Assembly (NCBI GenBank): GCA_020354555.1
Contig: CP070648.1
Span: 926,913-990,912, forward strand
Direction: 5' to 3'
DNA from: Armatimonadota bacterium
GTDB taxonomy: Bacteria > Armatimonadota > Hebobacteria > GCA-020354555 > CP070648
Length of the DNA stretch: 64,000 bases
The notes below the pieces were generated by a model. It did no database searches and was not told the origin of the DNA. It was given only the letters and a program-made list of their open reading frames with translations. This document shows, in pieces, positions 52,291-64,000 of this stretch (the stretch's first letter is position 1; every line of letters starts with the position of its first letter). The position numbers and the translations under genes are program-made.

Positions 52291-53451
52291 CTATTCCGTT
52301 TCGAGCACCTTGAGGGCGGCCTCGGCCGTGCGAATCCCGTGGCGCGCCGCCTCGGCGTCCTCGCCGGCCTCGAACTGCTGATAGTACCGCCTCAGGCTTT
52401 GGCGATACGCCGTTGCGGCGTCCGCCGGGCGGTTCTCCTTGTAGTAGAGCCACCCCATTTCCTGATAGACCTCAGGCGAAGCTTGCCCATCATCAGACGT
52501 GACACGCTCGTAGATATCGAGCGCGCCTTTGATATCGCCGTCGAAAAAGCGAACGCGGGCAGCCGTGGGTGTCGGCTCGATGCCGGCCGCCGAATCAGCC
52601 GGCGCCGGTTCGCTCACCGCCTCGGCCGCAGGCACCGTGCCTCGAACGATGAATGCTTCCGGCGTCGGGATGGTAACCGTTACGACCGGCGAGGGCGCGG
52701 CAGTTATCTCAGCCGTCGGGGTTTCCTCCGGCTCCGGTAGCCGCTCCGGCGGCTCAACACGGGCGGGCAGCGCCTCAGGGGCAGTGGGCGCGAAGCCCGG
52801 CGCGCCGGGCACTCCGGCGGTGAGCGGAACCTGCGGCTCAGGTGCAACGGGTTCGGGCGCGGGGTATTCCGGGGCCGGCGCGGCGGTTGCCGCCCGCTGC
52901 TCCTGCACCGGAGCAGTGCCCCAGTTCCGCCACGTCATGACTGCGAGCACCGCGAGAACTGCCGCGCACACGGCGGCGAGCGACCACAGCACGACGTGGG
53001 TCCGCGGCGCGGCGGGCACAGGCGGCGGAGCGGCGGGAGCCGCGGGTATCGTCGCGGGCGCGGGTGCTTCAGGCGGGCGTGCGGCTTCGACCGGCGGGGT
53101 CGGGGGCGAGACCAGTTGCTGAAGGCTTTCGCGATCCGCCACGCTCTCCGGGCTCAGGCGCAAGGCGGTTTCGTACGCTTCTATCGCCTGTTCGCGCTGC
53201 CCGGCCCGCTCGTACAGTATGCCGAGCAGTGAGTAGGCCGACGTGGAATCGCGCTTGACGCTGAGAGCGCGCTTGCACGCGACGATCGCCTCCGCGAGCT
53301 TGCCCTCTTCGCTGAGCCGGAAGGCTTGTTCGAGGAACTGGCGCGCGCGTTCCTCATCGCTGGGTGGGGTGGGGGAGTCGAAGCGGGTGCCGCAGTCCTG
53401 GCAGAATGCGCTGCCGTCGGGGTTCTCGACGTCGCACTTCGGACATCGCAT
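52291..53451 (-). CDS. Zinc-ribbon and TPR protein with membrane helix
   Basis: 386 residues. A zinc ribbon (MRCPKCDVENPDGSAFCQDC) is followed by two or three TPRs (EGKLAEAIVACKRALSVKR, AGQREQAIEAYETALRLSPE), a Pro/Ala-rich linker, one helix (VVLWSLAAVCAAVLAVLAVM), a long low-complexity Pro/Glu/Ala region, and a last TPR (DGDIKGALDIYERVTSDDG). The ATG at 53451 starts exactly at the zinc ribbon. The architecture is typical of membrane-tethered scaffold proteins; the partner is unknown. A double-hairpin repeat lies 16 bp upstream of the start. Confidence 0.8.
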   Translation of the reverse strand: MRCPKCDVENPDGSAFCQDCGTRFDSPTPPSDEERARQFLEQAFRLSEEGKLAEAIVACKRALSVKRDSTSAYSLLGILYERAGQREQAIEAYETALRLSPESVADRESLQQLVSPPTPPVEAARPPEAPAPATIPAAPAAPPPVPAAPRTHVVLWSLAAVCAAVLAVLAVMTWRNWGTAPVQEQRAATAAPAPEYPAPEPVAPEPQVPLTAGVPGAPGFAPTAPEALPARVEPPERLPEPEETPTAEITAAPSPVVTVTIPTPEAFIVRGTVPAAEAVSEPAPADSAAGIEPTPTAARVRFFDGDIKGALDIYERVTSDDGQASPEVYQEMGWLYYKENRPADAATAYRQSLRRYYQQFEAGEDAEAARHGIRTAEAALKVLETE

Positions 53452-53466
53452 GGCGGGCGCCACCTT

Positions 53467-53585
53467 CTATCGAGGTTCGTGTATTGGGCAAGGACACCGC
53501 AGGCGCCGCGGCCGCCCCGAACGAACCTCGTCCGGAAGAGTCTTCGGGTATTAACGGCGCTGCGGTAATACACGAGACTCCATGG
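53467..53585 (+). repeat. Double-hairpin dispersed repeat, copy 2
   Basis: This 119-bp copy lies in the gap between hisG and the zinc-ribbon TPR gene, 16 bp upstream of the TPR start. Hairpin 1 is CGAGGTTCG/CGAACCTCG, perfect. Hairpin 2 pairs AGAGTCTTCGGGTATT with AATACACGAGACTC, an imperfect stem that mixes the bases of copies 1 and 3. Its ends are CTATCGAGG and GACTCCATG. Confidence 0.9.
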
Positions 53586-53638
53586 GTTGTCTTACCCGCC
53601 GCGATCTGCCGCCGAAACGCGCGGCGGGCTGGGCCATG

Positions 53639-54508
53639 CTACGGTATGACCTTATTCAGCGGATACTCGATGATGTCCTGCGCCCCCGCGCGCTTGAGTT
53701 CGGGGATTAGGTCGCGCACGCGCGCCTCGTCGGCCACGGTCTCGACGGCATGCCATCCCCCGTGCAGCAGCGAAGACACCGTGGGCTCTTTCATGGCGGG
53801 CAGCAACTTGAGTACGGCGTCCAGGTTCTCGTTGCTGACGTTCATCTTGAGCCCGACCTTGGCCTCCGCCTCCAGCGCCCCTTTGAGAAGCACGGCGAGG
53901 TTGTCAACCTTGGCCCGCTTCCAGGTGTCGCCCCAGGCCGCGGGGTTGACGATGAGCTTGGTGTTGGTTTCCAGGATGGTATCAACGATGCGCAGGTTGT
54001 GCGCGCGGAGCGAGCTGCCGGTCTCGGTGAGATCTACGATGGCGTCCGCGACCTCCGGCACCTTGACTTCCGTCGCACCCCATGAGAATTCGACGCGCGC
54101 CTTGACCCCGTGTCGTTCCAGGTATTGCTCGGTGACGCGCACGAGTTCCGTCGCTATGCGCTTGCCCTGCAGGTCGGCGGCGGCATTGATGTCGCTGTCG
54201 TGAGCCACCGCGAGCACCCACCGCGCGGGCGCCGCGCTCTGCTTGGAGTAGATGAGGTCGGCCGCCTCGACGACGTCCGCGCCGCTCTCGAGCACCCAGT
54301 CGAGCCCGGTCAGCCCCGCATCGAGCACTCCGTCCCCGACGTACCGCGGGATTTCCTGCGCCCGGAGCAGCAGGCAGTCGAGTTCCGGGTCGTCAATCGC
54401 AGGCACGTAGGAGCGGGCGGCGATGGTCACATTGTACCCCGCGCGCTTGAAGAGCCTGAAGGTCGCCTCTTGCATGCTGCCGGCCGGCAGCCCCAATCGC
54501 AGCGCCAC
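53639..54508 (-). CDS. hisG: ATP phosphoribosyltransferase, long (self-regulated) form
   Basis: HisG carries out the first step of histidine synthesis, joining ATP and PRPP. The catalytic part shows LRLGLPAGSMQEATFRLFKR, YVGDGVLDAGLTGLDWVLES, and the PRPP-binding DAIVDLTETGSSLRAHNLRI. The C-terminal regulatory domain (residues 215-289) has VSNENLDAVLKLLPAMKEPT and LKRAGAQDIIEYPLNKVIP, the HisG_C ending. The length of 289 indicates the long form, which needs no HisZ. The GTG at 54508 is chosen because it gives MALRLGLP and has AAGGAGG 8 nt upstream. Confidence 0.95.
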   Translation of the reverse strand: MALRLGLPAGSMQEATFRLFKRAGYNVTIAARSYVPAIDDPELDCLLLRAQEIPRYVGDGVLDAGLTGLDWVLESGADVVEAADLIYSKQSAAPARWVLAVAHDSDINAAADLQGKRIATELVRVTEQYLERHGVKARVEFSWGATEVKVPEVADAIVDLTETGSSLRAHNLRIVDTILETNTKLIVNPAAWGDTWKRAKVDNLAVLLKGALEAEAKVGLKMNVSNENLDAVLKLLPAMKEPTVSSLLHGGWHAVETVADEARVRDLIPELKRAGAQDIIEYPLNKVIP

Positions 54509-54770
54509 CTGATGTGCCTCCTTCCGCCGGGATAACGAAGACGTACGGGCTGCAAGCAAGCCCGGAATCAAGCCAAGAACGGCGTCGCGGCCGAGATCCT
54601 CCGAGCGCTTCGCCCGTGCGAGCGGATCCCGCGATGTGCCGCGCTATGCAGCCCCGCGCAGTACGGGAGGGCAACCCCGGATGGCACACGGAGTCGCAGC
54701 TTCGTCCCGACGACTTTCCATGACTCGGCCCGACGCGGCGTGGCGGGCGCGCCTCAATCGCAAGCACCCG

Positions 54771-59633
<4,863 letters not shown>

Positions 59634-59665
59634 TGCGCTGCCCTCTCTCGCCGCGTGGCGGCAAA

Positions 59666-62600
59666 CTAAGCGGTCTCTTCCTCGGCCTCTTCCAACTCGA
59701 CCGCGCGCTCGTCTTCGCTCTCGACCTTGACCTGGAGCCCGAGGCTCTGCAGTTCCTTGATCAGGATCTTGAAGGACTCCGGTATGCCCGGCTCCATGAT
59801 GCTCTCGCCCTTGACGATCGACTCATAGGTCTTGACTCGTCCCATGACGTCGTCGGACTTGATGGTGAGGATCTCCTGCAGCGTGTGGGCGGCGCCGTAC
59901 GACTCCAGCGCCCACACCTCCATCTCGCCGAAGCGCTGCCCGCCGAACTGCGCCTTGCCCCCGAGCGGCTGCTGAGTAACCAGCGAGTACGGCCCCGTCG
60001 AGCGCGCGTGGATCTTGTCCTCCACCAGGTGCACCAGCTTCATCATGTAGATGTGACCGACGGTGATCGGCTGGTTGAACCGTTCACCGTTGCGCCCGTC
60101 GAGCAGCCAACTCTTGCCGGTGTTCTCGTCAAACCCCAAGCTGTCGTTGAGGCGCTGCAGGATCCGGTCCGCGACGGCGGCCGCCTTATCGGCGGGAGAG
60201 CGGTGCTCGGCCCAGGCCTCGTCGCTGAAGGCGAGCCGCTCGGCCACCCGTTCCAGGTCGTCCGCGGAGCCGGCGAGGTGATCGCGCAGCGCCGCGAGCG
60301 ACGCGTCGGCCGCTGCGCGCTCGTTGTACCAGCCGTCGCTGATGCCGAGGTCAACCGTGGCATACTCGCGCAGCTCGTGCTTGCGCAAGTTGTCCGCCAC
60401 CTGCGCGAGGTAGTCGAGGATCTCGCTCTCGGGCGCGCCCTGGAACACGGGGTTCTCGAAGTGCCACCCCAGCTCTTTGGCGATCAGGCCCAAGTGAGTC
60501 TCCATGATCTGCCCGATATTCATGCGCGACGGCACGCCCAGCGGGTTGAGGATGATATCCACCGGCGTCCCGTCCGCCAGGAACGGCATGTCGGCTTCGG
60601 GCAGAATCTTGGCGATGACGCCCTTGTTGCCGTGCCGCCCCGCCATCTTGTCGCCCTCCATGAGCTTGCGCTTCTGGGCGACATACACGCGCACCATCTG
60701 GTTGACGCCCGGCATCAACTCGTCGCCGGTCTCGCGCTGCAGCTCGCCGCCGCAGCGCTCGCAGTAATGGCGATGCTGCTCCTTGGAGAACTGGTGCTCG
60801 GCCCCGCACTTGGCGCAGCGGAACTTGAGCCGGCTGAAGCGCTTGACATCTACCACCTTCCCCGACTCCCCGTGCGGTACCCGCAGCGACGTGTCGCGCA
60901 TCTCGGCCGCCTTCTCGCCGAAGATCGCGCGCACCAGCTTCTCCTCCGAGGTCAGCTCCTCTTGACCCTTCGGGGCAACCTTGCCGACGAGGATGTCCTC
61001 CGCCTGCACCTTCGCTCCAATGCGGATCACCCCGTCCTCGTCCAGGTCGCGCAGCACGTCTTCGCCCACGTTGGGGATGTCGCGGGTGATCTCCTCCGGC
61101 CCGACCTTCGTCTCCCGCGCCTCTACTTCGTACTTCTCGATATGGATCGAGGTGAAAACGTCGTCGCGTACCAACCGATCGGCGACGACAATGGCGTCCT
61201 CGTAGTTGTAACCCTCCCAGGGCATGAAGGCGACCACGATGTTGCGCCCCAGCGCCAAGTAGCCCTGGTCGGTGCACGGGCCGTCAGCCAACACCTGACC
61301 CGCGCGCACGAAATCGCCCTGGCGCGCCGTCGGCTTCTGGTGAATGCAAGTCGCCGCGTTTGAGCGCATGAAGTTGAACAGCGGGTAGGTATCCACCGTG
61401 CCGTCCGCCCGCTCCACCTGCACCTCTTTCGCGGTGACGGACTTGACCCGCGCCGCCTCCTTGGCCAGCACGACGCAGCCCGAGTCGCGCGCCGAGCGCT
61501 CCTCCACCCCGGTCATCACCAGCGGCGCCTCCGAGCGCAGCAGCGGCACCGCCTGGCGCTGCATGTTTGCCCCCATCAGCGCGCGGTTGGCGTCGTCGTT
61601 CTCCAGGAACGGGATGAGGCACGCCGCGACGCTCACAATCTGTTTGGGCGACAGGTCCACCAGGTCTATCTCCTCCGGCTCCACCTGGGGGAATCCGTTG
61701 CGATGGCGTACGCTCAAGCGCTCCCCGACGATCCGGCCGTTCTCCATCGGCACGGTTGCAGGGGCGATGCGGTACTGGTCTTCCTCATCCGCCGTGAGAT
61801 AGACGATCTCGTCCGTCACCACGCCGTTCCTCACCCGGCGATACGGCGTCTCGATGAAGCCGTACGCGTTGAGGCGCGCGTAGATCGCCAGCGCCCCGAT
61901 GAGGCCGATGTTCGGCCCTTCCGGCGTCTCGATGGGACAGATCCGTCCGTAGTGGGAATAGTGAACGTCGCGCACCTCGAGCTTGGCGCTCTGGCGGCTC
62001 AGCCCGCCGGGGCCGAGCGCGCTCAGGCGCCGCTTGTGCGTCAGCTCCGCAAGCGGGTTCGTCTGGTCCATGAACTGCGACAGCGCGCTGGAGCCGAAGA
62101 AGCTCTTGATCGCGGCCGAAATGGGCTTCGTGCTGATGACAGCCTGCGGTGTCACCTGCTCCGGGTCGAGGCTCGTCATGCGCTCGCGAGCGATGCGCTC
62201 CATGCGCAGGAAGCCGAGCCGGAACTGGTCGCGCAGCAGCTCGCCGACACAGCGCACGCGCTTGTTGACCAGGTGGTCAATCTCGTCCACCGACGCCGTC
62301 TCGTCCCCCTCGCTCAGGCGCACCATGTAGCCGAGGATCGCGATGATATCCTCTTTCGTCAGGGTGTGGACTTCCTCGGGCAAGTCGAGGCCGAGCTTGC
62401 GGTTCAACTTGTACCGGCCGACCCGCGCGAGGTCGTAGCGGCGCGGATCAGCGAACAGCGCCTGGAGCCGCCCGCGCGCGATCTCCGGCGTCGCGGGGTC
62501 GCCCGGCCGCTCGCGGCGGTAGATGTCGAGCAGCGCCGATTCCTCGTCGTGGGCCGGGTCCCGCTCCATCGTGTTGTCAATCAACGGGTGCAGGCGCGCC

Positions 62601-63415
62601 ACCTTGTACGTCTTGCGCCGCAAGGCCGCGGCCAGGCTCGCCATGTCCTTGTCCATGCGCTGCGCGGCTTCCGCCACCACCTCGCCGGTGCGGGTATCCA
62701 CGAGGTCCTCCCACGGGCGGCGGCCGGTGAGTTCCTCGGCGCTCGGCTCGGTCAACGTCTCGGGCTCGCCGAACACGTGCATCAGTTCGACGTCGGTCGA
62801 GACTGCCAGCTTGGCACTCGCGCGGGTCATGCTGATGCCGCTCAGGGCGCGCAGCAGTGTCGTCGCCGGGAACTTGTGCGCTTGCCCGACCCGCACCGAC
62901 ACTACCTCATTGGCGTCGGTGTCGAAGTCGAGCCACGAGCCCTCGGACGGGATCACCTGCGCCGAGTAGAGGATGCGGCCCGAGAAGTCAATCGCGTCCT
63001 TGAAGTAGGCGCCCGGCGATCGCGCCAGCTGGCTCACGACCGCGCGCTCGGCGCCGTTGATCATAAACGTGCCGTTCTCCGTCATCAGCGGCAGCTCGCC
63101 GAGGAAGACCTCCGATTCCTTCATCTCCCCGGTGCTGCGGTTGAGCAGTCGCACCACGATCTTGAGCGGCGCCTCGTACGTGGCGTCGCGGTCGCGGCAC
63201 TCAGGAATCGTGTACTTCGGTTCGCCCAGGTAATAATCGTGGAAGGAGAGGGACAGGTTACCGGTGAAATCTTCAATCGGCGAGAAGTTGTCGAACAGTT
63301 CCCGCAGGCCGTCCCTGAGGAGCCATTGGTACGAATCGAGTTGGACCTCGATCAGGTTCGGGGGTTCGGTAATCTCGACGTAGCGTTTGCGTGCCTCTAC
63401 GGGCTGCAAAAGCAT
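59666..63415 (-). CDS. rpoB: RNA polymerase beta subunit with inserted zinc ribbon
   Basis: 1249 residues. The rifampicin pocket reads [20 protein letters not shown] and [20 protein letters not shown]; it differs from the usual sequence at SSQLSQ (Gln to Ala) and TRERA (to SRQSA). [18 protein letters not shown] is standard. Near residues 860-895 a zinc ribbon ([20 protein letters not shown], then CERCGGELQ) splits the normally continuous VKRF...[15 protein letters not shown] segment. The ATG at 63415 begins [18 protein letters not shown], with AAGAGGTG upstream. It is the first gene of an rpoBC unit behind a near-consensus promoter; rplL is not adjacent. Confidence 0.97.
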   Translation of the reverse strand: MLLQPVEARKRYVEITEPPNLIEVQLDSYQWLLRDGLRELFDNFSPIEDFTGNLSLSFHDYYLGEPKYTIPECRDRDATYEAPLKIVVRLLNRSTGEMKESEVFLGELPLMTENGTFMINGAERAVVSQLARSPGAYFKDAIDFSGRILYSAQVIPSEGSWLDFDTDANEVVSVRVGQAHKFPATTLLRALSGISMTRASAKLAVSTDVELMHVFGEPETLTEPSAEELTGRRPWEDLVDTRTGEVVAEAAQRMDKDMASLAAALRRKTYKVARLHPLIDNTMERDPAHDEESALLDIYRRERPGDPATPEIARGRLQALFADPRRYDLARVGRYKLNRKLGLDLPEEVHTLTKEDIIAILGYMVRLSEGDETASVDEIDHLVNKRVRCVGELLRDQFRLGFLRMERIARERMTSLDPEQVTPQAVISTKPISAAIKSFFGSSALSQFMDQTNPLAELTHKRRLSALGPGGLSRQSAKLEVRDVHYSHYGRICPIETPEGPNIGLIGALAIYARLNAYGFIETPYRRVRNGVVTDEIVYLTADEEDQYRIAPATVPMENGRIVGERLSVRHRNGFPQVEPEEIDLVDLSPKQIVSVAACLIPFLENDDANRALMGANMQRQAVPLLRSEAPLVMTGVEERSARDSGCVVLAKEAARVKSVTAKEVQVERADGTVDTYPLFNFMRSNAATCIHQKPTARQGDFVRAGQVLADGPCTDQGYLALGRNIVVAFMPWEGYNYEDAIVVADRLVRDDVFTSIHIEKYEVEARETKVGPEEITRDIPNVGEDVLRDLDEDGVIRIGAKVQAEDILVGKVAPKGQEELTSEEKLVRAIFGEKAAEMRDTSLRVPHGESGKVVDVKRFSRLKFRCAKCGAEHQFSKEQHRHYCERCGGELQRETGDELMPGVNQMVRVYVAQKRKLMEGDKMAGRHGNKGVIAKILPEADMPFLADGTPVDIILNPLGVPSRMNIGQIMETHLGLIAKELGWHFENPVFQGAPESEILDYLAQVADNLRKHELREYATVDLGISDGWYNERAAADASLAALRDHLAGSADDLERVAERLAFSDEAWAEHRSPADKAAAVADRILQRLNDSLGFDENTGKSWLLDGRNGERFNQPITVGHIYMMKLVHLVEDKIHARSTGPYSLVTQQPLGGKAQFGGQRFGEMEVWALESYGAAHTLQEILTIKSDDVMGRVKTYESIVKGESIMEPGIPESFKILIKELQSLGLQVKVESEDERAVELEEAEEETA

Positions 63416-63549
63416 AATTGGGCACCTCTTGCAGACGTGGGGTTAAGTGAGCCTGTTAAACGGCGTCGCCGCTCATCCTAGCGCCCTGCCGCCATGGCCA
63501 CCCAGCCGCGGAACGGCAACGGCTCAAAAGACCTTCCGCATGAATCTTT

Positions 63550-63578
63550 AGTATATTCCCCCTTGCCGCTCCTGTCAA
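63550..63578 (-). promoter_or_regulatory. Sigma-70 promoter for rpoBC
   Basis: On the minus strand TTGACA (63578-63573), 17 nt, TATACT (63555-63550). The start of transcription would be near 63543, leaving a leader of about 128 nt before rpoB. Nothing else was recognised in the 63416-63753 gap. Confidence 0.75.
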
Positions 63579-63753
63579 CCCTCCTCGCCGCCTATTCCCA
63601 GGCTGACCATGCACGAGCGCCGGGAAGAGCTCGATGGAGCGACGTCACGGCGCTTCGGTCGAGGCCCCTCCCCCGGCCCGTAACGCCGGTCCCACCTGTC
63701 CGACTCGAAGGGCGACAGCCGATCCCGTGGCCCGGGCGGCGGAAACGGCACGA

Positions 63754-63966
63754 TTACCCGGAAGCGGGCTTGCGCTTGCTCTTGGGGATACGTCGGCCCG
63801 TCTGCTCGCCGGCCCGACACCGGCCGGCGCGGCCTCGCGCGGGGCTGCCATCCTGGCGTGCCTTACGCTGGATACTGCGATTCCAGTGGGCCTCAAACGC
63901 TTTCGAGATCTCGCGCTGCGAAAGGGCCCGGAACTGTCCTCGCCGCCGCTTGGGGGCACTCGACAT
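63754..63966 (-). CDS. Possible small basic protein, hypothetical
   Basis: 70 residues, with a helical start (RGQFRALSQREISKAFEAHW) and an Arg/Lys/Gly-rich tail ending KSKRKPASG. The composition would suit a nucleic-acid-binding protein, but no motif identifies it and the ribosome site is weak. It lies upstream of the rpoB promoter on the same strand. Confidence 0.3.
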   Translation of the reverse strand: MSSAPKRRRGQFRALSQREISKAFEAHWNRSIQRKARQDGSPARGRAGRCRAGEQTGRRIPKSKRKPASG

Positions 63967-64000
63967 CACAACGCAGCAGACCTTGGTCGGGGACTGCGGG

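Noticed and set aside
61703-63481. Plus-strand open frame of about 590 codons opposite rpoB
   Set aside because: Antisense shadow of rpoB.

Overview
The window is GC-rich bacterial DNA, densely coded and mostly housekeeping, from an organism I cannot name to species. The clustering of gmk, coaBC, metK, priA, def and fmt, a helical insertion in the beta' clamp region, a long-form HisG, QueH and two YfhO-type proteins suggest an uncultured Terrabacteria-like lineage (Armatimonadota-type or a neighbour). That placement is inference; a 16S or marker-gene tree would decide it.

Layout. 1-2260 (minus): a truncated secreted subtilisin-like protease behind a near-consensus promoter and a roughly 220-nt leader, and an acyltransferase-3 membrane protein. 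2995-15002 (plus): a membrane-anchored FAD oxidoreductase, rodA, a DUF1844 protein, then a perfect-consensus promoter with a structured leader feeding a small BON-like protein, gmk, coaBC, metK, priA, def, fmt and a TPR protein, closed by an intrinsic terminator. 15198-18673 (plus): a RACo-type ferredoxin/ASKHA activator, its corrinoid protein and a YugP-type zinc peptidase. 18892-36080 (plus): signal peptidase I and a tightly packed membrane-glycosylation cluster of an EamA-type half transporter, two YfhO paralogues, four GT-C-like multispanning proteins, four soluble or anchored glycosyltransferases and one unknown protein. 36144-42889: an M50 site-2 protease with CBS domains and an enolase-superfamily enzyme (minus), then a double GNAT acetyltransferase, a sulfatase-fold hydrolase, a small Cys protein and a Tat-exported aldo/keto reductase (plus).

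43196-45917 is a small accessory island. It starts at a tRNA-Thr(CGT) gene, holds a beta-repeat membrane protein, two tiny ORFs, an orphan P27 terminase small subunit and a PH-like membrane protein, and ends at an 18-bp near-copy of the tRNA 3' end. 46077-63415 is all on the minus strand and is read leftwards: rpoB, rpoC, hisG, two TPR proteins, queH, a DUF2905 protein, queA, a methyltransferase and a divergent NRAMP-like transporter. Both RNA polymerase large subunits carry zinc-ribbon insertions.

The most novel signal is a dispersed 119-120-bp double-hairpin element in three copies (12908-13026, 45978-46097 on the minus strand, and 53467-53585). Its conserved stems show a compensatory change. 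One copy forms the leader of def and another supplies the last codons and the stop of the NRAMP-like gene. No CRISPR array, transposase, rRNA or replication origin was seen.
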